Source: Streptomyces pyxinicus (GTDB lineage: Bacteria; Actinomycetota; Actinomycetes; Streptomycetales; Streptomycetaceae). Taken from it: a DNA stretch of 64,000 bases. The stretch lies in NCBI RefSeq assembly GCF_024753135.1, contig NZ_JANUGP010000010.1, positions 1 to 64,000 on the forward strand. The letters run 5' to 3'. A program made the position numbers and the translations under genes. The notes under the pieces are model-generated. The model searched no databases. It saw only the letters and a list, made by a program, of their open reading frames with translations, and was not told the DNA's origin. Positions 42,302 through 50,477 of this stretch are shown in pieces (position 1 is the first letter of the stretch; each line of letters opens with the position of its first letter).

Positions 42302-43453
42302 TCACGCGGCCAGCGCGTGACCCGGATGCAGGACCACCTTGGTGTAGCCCTCGATCCGCTTGTCGAACTTCTCGTACGCCCCCGGCGCCTCCTCCAGCGA
42401 CAGCTCATGGGAGACCACGAAGCAGGGCTTGGCCCGCCCGGCGATGATCAGGTCGCGCAACTGGCGGTTGTACCGCTTGACGTTGCACTGACCGGTGCCC
42501 ATCTTCTGCCCCTTCTCGAACATCCGGCCGATCGAGACGAGCAGCTGGCCGTGCTTGGCGTGCTCGTCGGGTCCGCCCGGGTCGGAGGGCACGTACAGCC
42601 CCGGCACTCCGAGCCTGCCGGTCGCCCGGACCGTCTCCACCAGCGCGTTCAGCACGATGGCGGGTTCCTCGTGGCTGGTGTCGTGCGCCTGGGCCTGGTA
42701 GCCGACGGCGTCCACGCCCTTGTCGGTGCCCTCTCCCTTCGTCTGCTCCTTGATCTGCTCGGCCGGGTCGCCCTTCGTGAAGTCGACCGGTACGGCCCCG
42801 ATCTCCTCCGCCTTGGCCAGCCGCTCCGGCACCCGGTCCACCGAGAACACCTTCGCCGCGCCGCGCAGCAGCGCCGAGTAGGCGGCCATCAGACCCACCG
42901 GACCCGCGCCGTACACGGCGACCGTCTCGCCGGGGGTGACCTGGGCCAGCTCACAGCCGTGGTACCCGGTCGGGAAGATGTCCGCCAGCAGCACGAAGTC
43001 CGTCTCGAACTCCTCGCCCGCCGGCAGCTTCAGACAGTTGAAGTCGGCGAACGGCACCCGCAGCAGCTCGGCCTGGCCGCCCGTGTAGGGGCCCATGGCG
43101 ACATAGCCGTACGCGCCGCCGGCGAATCCGGGGTTGACCGTCAGACAGAACCCGGTCTCCCCGGCGAGACAGTTCTTGCAGAATCCGCAGGCGACGTTGA
43201 ACGGCATCACGACGCGGTCCCCCACGGACAGGGAGGTCACGCCGTCCCCGGTCTCCTCGACGACCCCGAGGTTCTCGTGCCCGAAGACGATGCCCGGCTC
43301 GGCTGCCGTGCGGCCCTCGTACATATGCAGGTCCGATCCGCAGATCGCGGTCGACGTGACCCGTACGAGCACGTCGTTCGGATGCTGGATCCGCGGATCG
43401 TCGACGTCCCTCACCGTGACGCTGAAGGGCTTTTCGTAGACAACGGCCTTCAC
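42302..43453 (-). CDS. Zinc-dependent glutathione-independent formaldehyde dehydrogenase-type enzyme
   Basis: 383-aa medium-chain dehydrogenase of the FdhA/PFDH-like group: Zn ligands in STAICGSDLHMYEG and IVFGHENLGVVEE, structural cluster ACGFCKNCLAGETGFC, NAD site VAVYGAGPVGLMAAYSAL, and the FdhA-type insertion GVDAVGYQAQAHDTSHEEPA. Oxidises formaldehyde or a similar aldehyde with NAD+. GTG start with GGAGGTGACTTCAG upstream. It is a second route besides the mycothiol pair. The group includes poorly defined enzymes, so the true substrate could be another small alcohol or aldehyde. Single gene after a terminator. Confidence 0.85.
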   Translation of the reverse strand: MKAVVYEKPFSVTVRDVDDPRIQHPNDVLVRVTSTAICGSDLHMYEGRTAAEPGIVFGHENLGVVEETGDGVTSLSVGDRVVMPFNVACGFCKNCLAGETGFCLTVNPGFAGGAYGYVAMGPYTGGQAELLRVPFADFNCLKLPAGEEFETDFVLLADIFPTGYHGCELAQVTPGETVAVYGAGPVGLMAAYSALLRGAAKVFSVDRVPERLAKAEEIGAVPVDFTKGDPAEQIKEQTKGEGTDKGVDAVGYQAQAHDTSHEEPAIVLNALVETVRATGRLGVPGLYVPSDPGGPDEHAKHGQLLVSIGRMFEKGQKMGTGQCNVKRYNRQLRDLIIAGRAKPCFVVSHELSLEEAPGAYEKFDKRIEGYTKVVLHPGHALAA

Positions 43454-43631
43454 CTGAAGTCACCTCCGCGACGAGCGCTGGAAGGCGGCAGCGGGCACGG
43501 GCCGCCGCCGGGGATGCAGACCAGGGCGTGGCCGCCGTGGCCTCTCGCGCTCGCTTCACCGCCGGTACTTCCAGGGAACTCCCGTGACCCACGCGCCGCA
43601 AGTGTCCGGGGACTTCGGGTTCCCGAGCGCA

Positions 43632-43672
43632 GGAGCGACCGGCCGGGCAGCCCGTGCCCGGCCGGTCGCTCC
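43632..43672 (-). terminator. Strong terminator after the 68-aa gene
   Basis: Perfect 18-bp stem (GGAGCGACCGGCCGGGCA and its complement) with a 5-nt loop, 36 nt downstream of the stop of the minus-strand gene at 43709. Confidence 0.88.
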
Positions 43673-43708
43673 CCGTTCACCGCCCGCGCGGGCCGGTACC
43701 GGACCGCC

Positions 43709-43915
43709 CTACGGCAGCAGCTTCTCGATGGCCGCCGGCCCCTCCGTCTCCAGCTTGCGACGGGCCCAGTCGAGGGTCTGCGGGGTGACGTCCCTGCCCG
43801 CCGCCATCACCAGGTCCTCGGCGGAGACGCCCCGCGCGGGCGCGGAGTGCAGCAGGGCGTCCGGGGTGCAGTGGTCGTCGGACGACCGGGACTCTTCGGG
43901 TGTGGATGTCGACAT
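43709..43915 (-). CDS. Small hypothetical protein
   Basis: 68-aa soluble protein: a Ser/Thr/Glu-rich N-terminus, then LLHSAPARGVSAEDLVMAAG and RDVTPQTLDWARRKLETEGP ending AAIEKLLP. I do not recognise the family; it resembles small conserved streptomycete proteins. ATG at 43913-43915 follows CCGAGGAGGAGGCATC, a very strong ribosome site, and the gene ends at a strong terminator, so it is almost surely expressed. It is divergent from the GH15 gene. Confidence 0.75.
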   Translation of the reverse strand: MSTSTPEESRSSDDHCTPDALLHSAPARGVSAEDLVMAAGRDVTPQTLDWARRKLETEGPAAIEKLLP

Positions 43916-44122
43916 GATGCCTCCTCCTCGGTCCGGATGACCGCATCCGTGCCGGTGCCTCCGAATGGAGCACACTCTCACCATTCCGTATCCCGCGCCC
44001 CGGCGCACCCCGCGTCCGCGAAGGCGCCCCCAGGGGGCGAGTGAGGAGCGCCTGCCCACGTGACACGGAAGCACTCGCCCGTAAGCTGGACATCACCCGC
44101 ACCACGTACCGGGAGGCCGGCG

Positions 44123-45961
44123 ATGGCCGAGACCCCGTCACCCGAGGACCCGTCCCGCGGCCCGCGCTACCTGCCCATCGCCGAGCACGGCCTCATCGGC
44201 GACCTGCGCAGCGTGGCCCTGGTCGGCAGCAACGGCACCATCGACTGGTACTGCAGCCCGTCCTTCGACTCACCCAGCGTCTTCGCCGCGATCCTGGACG
44301 CCGAGCGCGGCGGCCGCTTCGAGCTGGCCGCCGCCGTACCGGCCCGGACCAAGCAGTTCTACTTCCCCGACACCAACGTGCTGATCACCCGCTTCTTCAC
44401 CGAGGACGGCGTCGGCGAGGTGCAGGACTTCATGCCGGTCGACGGCGAGGCCCCCGCCGAGACCGGCCGGCACCGGCTGATCCGGCGCGTGGTGTGCGTC
44501 CGCGGCACCGTGCCCTTCCGGGTGCTGGTCGCCCCCCGCTTCGACTACGGCGCCGCCCCCCACACCCTGCGGCCCACGGACGACCTGGTGCTGTTCGAGT
44601 CGGCGGACCAGGCGCTGGCGCTCACCGCCACCGTCGCCCTGGAGTGCGACGACCGCGACGCGCGCGCCGACTTCAAACTCGGCGAGGGCGAGTCCGCGGT
44701 GTTCGCCCTCGACCAGGTGGACGACGTCATCGCCCCGCGCGGCTGCGCCCACGCCGAGGCCGAGCACCAGTTCAACGCCACGGTCGCCTACTGGCGGCAC
44801 TGGCTGCACCAGTCCCGCTACCGGGGCCGCTGGCGGGAGATGGTGCACCGCTCCGCGCTCACCCTCAAACTCCTCACCTACGCCCCCACCGGCGCCATCG
44901 TCGCCGCCCCCACCACCAGCCTGCCCGAGCAGCTCGGCGGCGAGCGCAACTGGGACTACCGGTACGTGTGGGTGCGCGACGCCGCCTTCGCCGTGTACGC
45001 GCTGCTGAGGCTGGGCTTCACCGGCGAGGCCGAGGCGTTCATGCGCTTCCTGACCACGCACATCAGCCCCGGCTGCCACGACGGCCTGGGCCCGCTCCAG
45101 ATCATGTACGGCATCGACGGCCGCACCGAGCTGCCCGAGCGCGAGGTGCCGCACCTGGAGGGGCACCACGGCTCGGCACCGGTCCGGGTCGGCAACGCCG
45201 CCGTCGGCCAGCTCCAGCTCGACATCTACGGCGCCCTCATCGACTCCATCTACCTCTACGACAAGTGGGCCCAGCCCATCTCCAGCGCCCAGTGGGACGA
45301 CGTGTGCCGGCTGGTGAGCTGGGTGTGCGACCACTGGGACCAGCCCGACGAGGGCGTGTGGGAGACCCGGGGCGGCCGCCGGAACTTCCTGTACTCCCGG
45401 CTGATGTGCTGGGTGGCCGTCGAGCGCGCCATCCGGCTCGCCAACCGCCGCGGCCTGCCCGCCGACCTGCCCCGCTGGCGGCAGTCCCGCGACGCCATCT
45501 ACCGGCGGATCATGGACCGCGGCTGGTGCGAACGCCGCTCCGCGTTCGTGCAGTACGAGGGCGGCGACGTCCTGGACGCCTCCCTGCTGATGATGCCGCT
45601 CGCCAAGTTCATCGCCCCCACCGACCCCAAGTGGCTGTCCACCCTGGACGCCCTCACCGAGGACCTGGTCTCCGACTCCCTGGTCTACCGCTACGACCCC
45701 GCCGCCAGCCCCGACGGCCTGCGCGGCGACGAGGGCACCTTCTCCATCTGCTCGTTCTGGTACGTCGAGGCGCTGGTGCGGGCCGGCCGGGTCGACGAGG
45801 CCCGGCTGGCCTTCGAGAAGATGCTCACCTACGCCAACCATCTCGGCCTGTACGCCGAGGAGATCGGCCGCACCGGCGAGCAACAGGGCAACTTCCCGCA
45901 GGCGTTCACCCACCTGTCCCTGATCAGCGCCGCCTTCAACCTGGACCGCGCCCTCGGCTGA
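44123..45961 (+). CDS. Glycoside hydrolase family 15 enzyme (glucoamylase/trehalase-like)
   Basis: 612-aa cytosolic enzyme of GH15. N-terminal domain of the trehalase-like group (YLPIAEHGLIGDLRSVALVG, SNGTIDWYCSPSFDSPSVFA), then the (alpha/alpha)6 barrel: SLPEQLGGERNWDYRYVWVR DAAF around residue 280 (substrate/catalytic region, split here by a space), GYDKWAQ-like YLYDKWAQPISSAQWDDV, ETRGGRRNFLYSRLMCWVAV and FSICSFWYVEALVRAGRVDE. In actinobacteria this clade includes trehalases acting inside the cell, so trehalose or an alpha-glucan oligomer is the probable substrate. GGGAGG 8 nt upstream of ATG 44123. Single gene, closed by the hairpin at 46016. Confidence 0.88.
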   Translation: MAETPSPEDPSRGPRYLPIAEHGLIGDLRSVALVGSNGTIDWYCSPSFDSPSVFAAILDAERGGRFELAAAVPARTKQFYFPDTNVLITRFFTEDGVGEVQDFMPVDGEAPAETGRHRLIRRVVCVRGTVPFRVLVAPRFDYGAAPHTLRPTDDLVLFESADQALALTATVALECDDRDARADFKLGEGESAVFALDQVDDVIAPRGCAHAEAEHQFNATVAYWRHWLHQSRYRGRWREMVHRSALTLKLLTYAPTGAIVAAPTTSLPEQLGGERNWDYRYVWVRDAAFAVYALLRLGFTGEAEAFMRFLTTHISPGCHDGLGPLQIMYGIDGRTELPEREVPHLEGHHGSAPVRVGNAAVGQLQLDIYGALIDSIYLYDKWAQPISSAQWDDVCRLVSWVCDHWDQPDEGVWETRGGRRNFLYSRLMCWVAVERAIRLANRRGLPADLPRWRQSRDAIYRRIMDRGWCERRSAFVQYEGGDVLDASLLMMPLAKFIAPTDPKWLSTLDALTEDLVSDSLVYRYDPAASPDGLRGDEGTFSICSFWYVEALVRAGRVDEARLAFEKMLTYANHLGLYAEEIGRTGEQQGNFPQAFTHLSLISAAFNLDRALG

Positions 45962-46015
45962 CCGGCCCGGAGCGTCCCGCTCCCGCAACGGCTGTCACCG
46001 CCCTGTCACAGCCCC

Positions 46016-46047
46016 CGGCGCCCCCACAACCCCTGCCGGGGGCGCCG
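46016..46047 (+). terminator. Terminator after the GH15 gene
   Basis: Perfect 10-bp stem (CGGCGCCCCC / GGGGGCGCCG) with a 12-nt loop, 55 nt after the GH15 stop and 70 nt before the next start. Confidence 0.7.
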
Positions 46048-46116
46048 GGTCGAACCCCGTGTCGGCACCGACCCGCCGACCGCCACAGGCGTCAACGACC
46101 CACGGGGGCAAGGGAC

Positions 46117-47622
46117 ATGACCAGCTTCACGCGCCGCACCACAGGATCCGCTGCCGTCGCCGCGGCCTCCTTCCTGCTGCTGGCCTCGGCGGGCATCCTC
46201 GCCGCGCCGGCCGCGTTCGCGGGCGTACCCGGCGGCACCGCGGCCGCCGACCGCAACTGCGACTTCGACGGCGACGGCTACGCCGACCTCCTCACCGGCG
46301 CCCCGGACGGCACCGACGCCGGCCAGGAGGGCGCCGGCTACGTCACCGTCCAGTACGGCGCCCCGAACGGCATCGGCACCCACGCCACCGTTCCCAGGGG
46401 GCGCGTCCAGGTCGTCGGCCAGTCCACCGCGGGCGTGCCCGGCACCTCCGAGGCCGGCGACCGCTTCGGCGGGGCCGTGGCCACCGGCGACCTGGACGGC
46501 GACGGCTACGACGACGCGGTGATCGGCGCGCCCGGCGAGGACGAGGGCGGCACCGAGGACGCCGGCCGGGTGACCGTCCTGTACGGCTCGAAGGGCGGCC
46601 TCGGCGCCGAGCGGACCGCCTCGCTCACCGCCGCCCGGCCCACCGCCGGCGCCCGCTTCGGCCTCGCGGTGGCCGCCGCCCGGTTCACCGGCGACATCGA
46701 CGCCGACCAGCTCGTCGTCCTCGACCAGACGTCCGGCCTGAACGTGTTCACCTGGCACGCCGGCGTCCTGCGCCAGGTCGGCACCCCGCACTCCACCGGC
46801 CACCGCCTCCAGGGCGCCTACCTCACCACCGGCGACTACGACCGCGACGGCTTCGCCGACCTCGTCGTCTCCGGGTACAGCCCCGACGACGACTACGCCA
46901 TGGGCTGGTCGGCGTACTACGCGGGCGGCGCCGAAGGCCTCGGCTACCGCCGCGACCTGCACGGCGGACTCGGCTCCGCGTCCGGCGACATCGACGGCGA
47001 CGGTTACGACGACCTCGTGGTCGGCCAGCGCAGCGCCGTCGACGACCAGGCCGGCGACACCAGCGCGCCCGGCGGTCTGATCGCCGTCTACCGCGGCGGC
47101 GCGGACGGCCCGGCCGGCACCCAGGGCCCGGGCACCGCCCCGCAGTGGTGGTCGCAGAACTCCCCGGGCGTGCCCGGCACCGCCGAGGCGGGCGACGCCT
47201 GGGGCAACGACCTCTCGGTGGCCGACGTGAACGGCGACGGCTACGCGGACGTCGCGGTCGGCGCGCCCGGCGAGGACATCGGCACCGTCGCCGACGCGGG
47301 CGCCGTCTGGCTGCTGCGCGGCACCCGGCAGGGCCTGACTGGCACCGGCGCCCAGTCCTTCGACCAGAACACCGCCGGCATCCCCGGCACGGCCGAGACC
47401 GGCGACGCATGGGGCGCCCAGGTGCGGCTCGTGGACACCGACCGTGACGGCCGCGCCGAACTGGTGGCCGCCGCACCGGGCGAGAACGCCGGCGACGGCG
47501 CGGTCTGGCTGCTGCCCGCGAGCGCCGGCGGACTGCTCGCCGACGGCTCCCGCTCCTACGGCGCCGCCGCCCTCGGCGCCCCCGCGCACGGCGCCCACTT
47601 CGGCTCCGTCGTCGACGAGTAG
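46117..47622 (+). CDS. Secreted FG-GAP/VCBS repeat protein (integrin-like beta propeller)
   Basis: 501-aa exported protein. A Sec signal peptide ends near residue 35 (APAAFAG). The mature part holds about seven FG-GAP repeats with Ca2+-binding loops of the form D-x-D-G-D-G-x-x-D: CDFDGDGYADLLTGAP, GDLDGDGYDDAVIGAPGED, GDYDRDGFADLVVSG, GDIDGDGYDDLVVGQ, ADVNGDGYADVAVGAPGED, VDTDRDGRAELVAAAPGE. Expected fold is a seven-bladed propeller stabilised by calcium, for adhesion or as a binding module. No catalytic domain is attached. Start ATG 46117 with GGGGGCAAGGGA upstream. Confidence 0.9.
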   Translation: MTSFTRRTTGSAAVAAASFLLLASAGILAAPAAFAGVPGGTAAADRNCDFDGDGYADLLTGAPDGTDAGQEGAGYVTVQYGAPNGIGTHATVPRGRVQVVGQSTAGVPGTSEAGDRFGGAVATGDLDGDGYDDAVIGAPGEDEGGTEDAGRVTVLYGSKGGLGAERTASLTAARPTAGARFGLAVAAARFTGDIDADQLVVLDQTSGLNVFTWHAGVLRQVGTPHSTGHRLQGAYLTTGDYDRDGFADLVVSGYSPDDDYAMGWSAYYAGGAEGLGYRRDLHGGLGSASGDIDGDGYDDLVVGQRSAVDDQAGDTSAPGGLIAVYRGGADGPAGTQGPGTAPQWWSQNSPGVPGTAEAGDAWGNDLSVADVNGDGYADVAVGAPGEDIGTVADAGAVWLLRGTRQGLTGTGAQSFDQNTAGIPGTAETGDAWGAQVRLVDTDRDGRAELVAAAPGENAGDGAVWLLPASAGGLLADGSRSYGAAALGAPAHGAHFGSVVDE

Positions 47623-47637
47623 CCGAACCCGCCCCTG

Positions 47638-47687
47638 GCCGCTGCCCTGAGCCGGGCGCCGGACGGCGCCCGGCTCAGGGCAGCGGC
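47638..47687. terminator. Very strong bidirectional terminator
   Basis: Perfect 23-bp stem (left arm starts GCCGCTGCCCTGAGCCGGGC) with a 4-nt loop GGAC. It ends the FG-GAP gene and overlaps the last codons and stop (47675-47677) of the convergent phosphatase gene, so the 3' coding end of that gene is inside the hairpin. Confidence 0.92.
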
Positions 47688-50407
47688 TGCTCCGCCCAGA
47701 TCACCTTGCCGTGCGGGGTGTACCGGGTGCCCCAGCGCTCGGCGAGCTGCGCCACCAGGAACAGGCCCCGGCCGCCCTCGTCCGTGCTCGCCGCGTACCG
47801 CAGATGCGGGGAGGTGGTGCTGCCGTCGGAGACCTCGCAGATCAGCGTCCGGTCGCGCAGCAGCCGTACCCCGATCGGGCCCCGCCCGTACCGGATGGCG
47901 TTGGTGACCAGCTCGCTCAGCACCAGCTCGGTGGTGAAGGCCAGTTCGTCCAGCCCCCATGCGGCCAGCTGCTCCGTCACCGAGGAGCGCACCTGCGAGA
48001 CGGCCGCCGGGTCCGAGGGCACCTGCCATTCGGCGACCTGCCCGGCGCCCAGCACCCGGGTGCGGGCCACGATCAGCGCCACGTCGTCGCTCGGCCGCTT
48101 CGGCAGCCGCTCCAGCACCGCCCGGCAGGTCTCCTCGGGGGAGTCGCCCGGCGTCCGGCCCAGGGCGTCGCGCAGCATCTCCAGGCCCTCGTCGATGTCC
48201 CGTTCCCGGTCCTCCACCAGCCCGTCGGTGTAGAGCACCAGCCGGCTGCCCTCGGCCAGCTCCAGTTCGGCCGTCTCGAACGGCAGCCCGCCCAGGCCAA
48301 GCGGCGGGCCCGCCGGCACGTCCGGGTACTCCACCCGGCCGTCGGGACGCACCAGGGCGGGCGGCGGATGGCCGGCCCGGGCGATCGTGCACCGCCGGGA
48401 CACCGGGTCGTAGATCGCGTACACGCAGGTCGCGCCGGTGACGACGGCCGCGCCGTCCGCCGGGACCTCGTCCTGGTCGATCCGGCCCACCAACTCGTCC
48501 AGCAGGCCGAGGAGTTCGTCGGGCGGCAGGTCAAGCGACGAGAAGTTGTGCACCGCCGTCCGCAGCCGGCCCATCGTCGCCGCCGCGTGCAGACCGTGCC
48601 CCACCACGTCACCGACGACCAGCGCCACCCGCGCACCGGACAGCGGCAGCACGTCGAACCAGTCGCCGCCCACCCCCGACTGCGCCGGCAGATAGCGGTA
48701 GGCCAGGTCCAGGGCGCCCTGTTCGGGCAGCGACCGGGGCAGCAGGCTGCGCTGCAGGGTCACCGCCATGCTGTGCTCGCGGGTGTACCGGCGGGCGTTG
48801 TCGATGGACACCGCCGCGCGCGCCACCAGCTCCTCCGCCAGGGCCAGTTCCTCGGTGTCGAACGGCTGCGGCCGCTCCGACCGCCAGAAGGTCGCCACGC
48901 CGAGCACCAGGCTGCCCGCGCGCAGCGGCACCGTGATCAGCGAGTGGATGCCGTACGCCAGCGCCTGGTCGGTGCGCTCCAGGTCCTGGGCCCGCCAGCC
49001 GCGGGCGTCCCGCAGCCGGGGCTCGACCACCGGCTGCCCGGTGGTCAGGCTCCGGGCCTGCGGCGAGGTGGCCACGAACCGGATGTGCTCGCCGACCGGG
49101 TACAGCGGGGCGTCCTTGCGGATCCCGGCCACGGCCGCCCGGCGCAGTCCCGTCCCCGGCTTCGGCTCGTCGCCGCGCAGCACCGCGTCGAACAGGTCCA
49201 CCGTCGCGAAGTCCGCGAACCGGGGCACCGCCAGCTCGGCCAGCTCCTCGGCCGTGCGGGTCACGTCCAGGCTGGTGCCGATGCCCACCCCGGCGTCGTA
49301 CAGCATGTTCAGCCGCTCCCGGGCCACCTCCGCGCGCCCGGACAGGGCCCGCAGCTCGGTGGAGTCGCGCAGCGTCGTGACGCTGCCCGGCGGGCCGCCG
49401 CGCAGATCGGTGGGCCGCTGGTTGATCGCCAGCAGCCGGTCCTTGACCAGGTGCACCTCGTCCGTCGCGACCCGGCCGGAGGCCAGCAGCTCCGCCGTCT
49501 CGCCGTCCAGGCCCAGCTCCGCGACGGCGCGCCCCTCGGCGTCCTCGGGCAGGTCCAGCAGCCGGTGCGCCTCGTCGTTGGCGAGCAGCAGCCGGCCGTC
49601 GCCGCCGGCGATCAGCACACCCTCGCGGACCGCGTGCAGGACGGCGTCGTGGTGCTCGTACATGCGCGTCATCTCGGCGGGACCGAGCCCGTGCGTCTGG
49701 TGCAGCAGCCGCCGGGAGACCAGCGCGGTGCCCGCGGTGGCCAGCGCGAGCGCCGCCGCCGCTGCCGCCAGCAGCAGGGGCAGCTGCTGGTCGGCGGTGC
49801 CGCCGACGTGCTCGGTGGTGATACCGGCCGACACCAGGCCGACCACCTGGCCGCCGGCGTCCTTCACCGGGACGACGACCTGCACGAGCTGTCCGATCGT
49901 CCCGTTGATCTCCTCGACCACGGTGCCCCCGGCCAGGGCCGGCCCTGTCGTGCCGACGAACTTCTTGCCGATGCGGTCGGGCATGGGGTGCGTGTAACGG
50001 ACGCCGTCGGTGTTCATCACCACCAGGAAGTCCACGTGGGACGCCTTGCGGGCCGCCTCCGCCTTCGGCTGGAGGACCGCCGACGGATTCGGGGCGCGCA
50101 GCGCCGCGGCCGTGCCGGGCCCGTTGGCGAAGGTCTCGGCGACGGCCAGCGACCGGTTGCGGGCCTCCTGGGTGCTGTCGTGCTGCACCTGGAGCACCTG
50201 CGCCACCACGGCCGACACGACCAGCAGCAGCACGATCACCACCTGCAGGACGAACACCTGCCCGGCCAGGTTCCGCCCGGTCACCGCCGCCCACAGCACA
50301 CCCGGCCGTTCGCCGCCCGCGCCCTGCGGACGCGGCCCCCGCTGTGCGCGCGGTTGCCCGAAAGGCAGGGGCGGCCGCGTCACGGGCCGGCCGGGCAGTC
50401 GCACCAT
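47675..50407 (-). CDS. Membrane sensor PP2C phosphatase with PAS, GAF and HATPase domains
   Basis: 910-aa sensor phosphatase. Helix 1 at ~50-72 (VFVLQVVIVLLLVVSAVVAQ), an extracellular Cache-type domain (~75-205: VDFLVVMNTDGVRYTHPMPD, RIGKKFVGTTGPALAGGTVV, typical of CitA/DcuS-like sensors), helix 2 (~210-232), PAS (~240-345), GAF (~360-530), SpoIIE PP2C (~560-765: GVGGDWFDVLPLSGARVALV, VGDVVGHGLHAAATMGRLR, YTDGLVEDRERDIDEGLEML) and a C-terminal HATPase/anti-sigma kinase-like domain (~775-905: ELVLSELVTNAIRYGRGPIG). It can both dephosphorylate and phosphorylate anti-anti-sigma partners, linking a small-molecule signal to sigma factors. ATG start, weak ribosome site. Confidence 0.9.
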   Translation of the reverse strand: MVRLPGRPVTRPPLPFGQPRAQRGPRPQGAGGERPGVLWAAVTGRNLAGQVFVLQVVIVLLLVVSAVVAQVLQVQHDSTQEARNRSLAVAETFANGPGTAAALRAPNPSAVLQPKAEAARKASHVDFLVVMNTDGVRYTHPMPDRIGKKFVGTTGPALAGGTVVEEINGTIGQLVQVVVPVKDAGGQVVGLVSAGITTEHVGGTADQQLPLLLAAAAAALALATAGTALVSRRLLHQTHGLGPAEMTRMYEHHDAVLHAVREGVLIAGGDGRLLLANDEAHRLLDLPEDAEGRAVAELGLDGETAELLASGRVATDEVHLVKDRLLAINQRPTDLRGGPPGSVTTLRDSTELRALSGRAEVARERLNMLYDAGVGIGTSLDVTRTAEELAELAVPRFADFATVDLFDAVLRGDEPKPGTGLRRAAVAGIRKDAPLYPVGEHIRFVATSPQARSLTTGQPVVEPRLRDARGWRAQDLERTDQALAYGIHSLITVPLRAGSLVLGVATFWRSERPQPFDTEELALAEELVARAAVSIDNARRYTREHSMAVTLQRSLLPRSLPEQGALDLAYRYLPAQSGVGGDWFDVLPLSGARVALVVGDVVGHGLHAAATMGRLRTAVHNFSSLDLPPDELLGLLDELVGRIDQDEVPADGAAVVTGATCVYAIYDPVSRRCTIARAGHPPPALVRPDGRVEYPDVPAGPPLGLGGLPFETAELELAEGSRLVLYTDGLVEDRERDIDEGLEMLRDALGRTPGDSPEETCRAVLERLPKRPSDDVALIVARTRVLGAGQVAEWQVPSDPAAVSQVRSSVTEQLAAWGLDELAFTTELVLSELVTNAIRYGRGPIGVRLLRDRTLICEVSDGSTTSPHLRYAASTDEGGRGLFLVAQLAERWGTRYTPHGKVIWAEQPLP

Positions 50408-50477
50408 GTGCCCATGTCTACACTGCCCGGCGCCGTCAGGCGAGACCGTGGTCCCGATCTTTCCCCGCCGCCCCCGA

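Noticed and set aside
42317..44044. 575-aa plus-strand open frame
   Set aside because: Antisense shadow of the formaldehyde dehydrogenase and the 68-aa gene, both of which have strong evidence.
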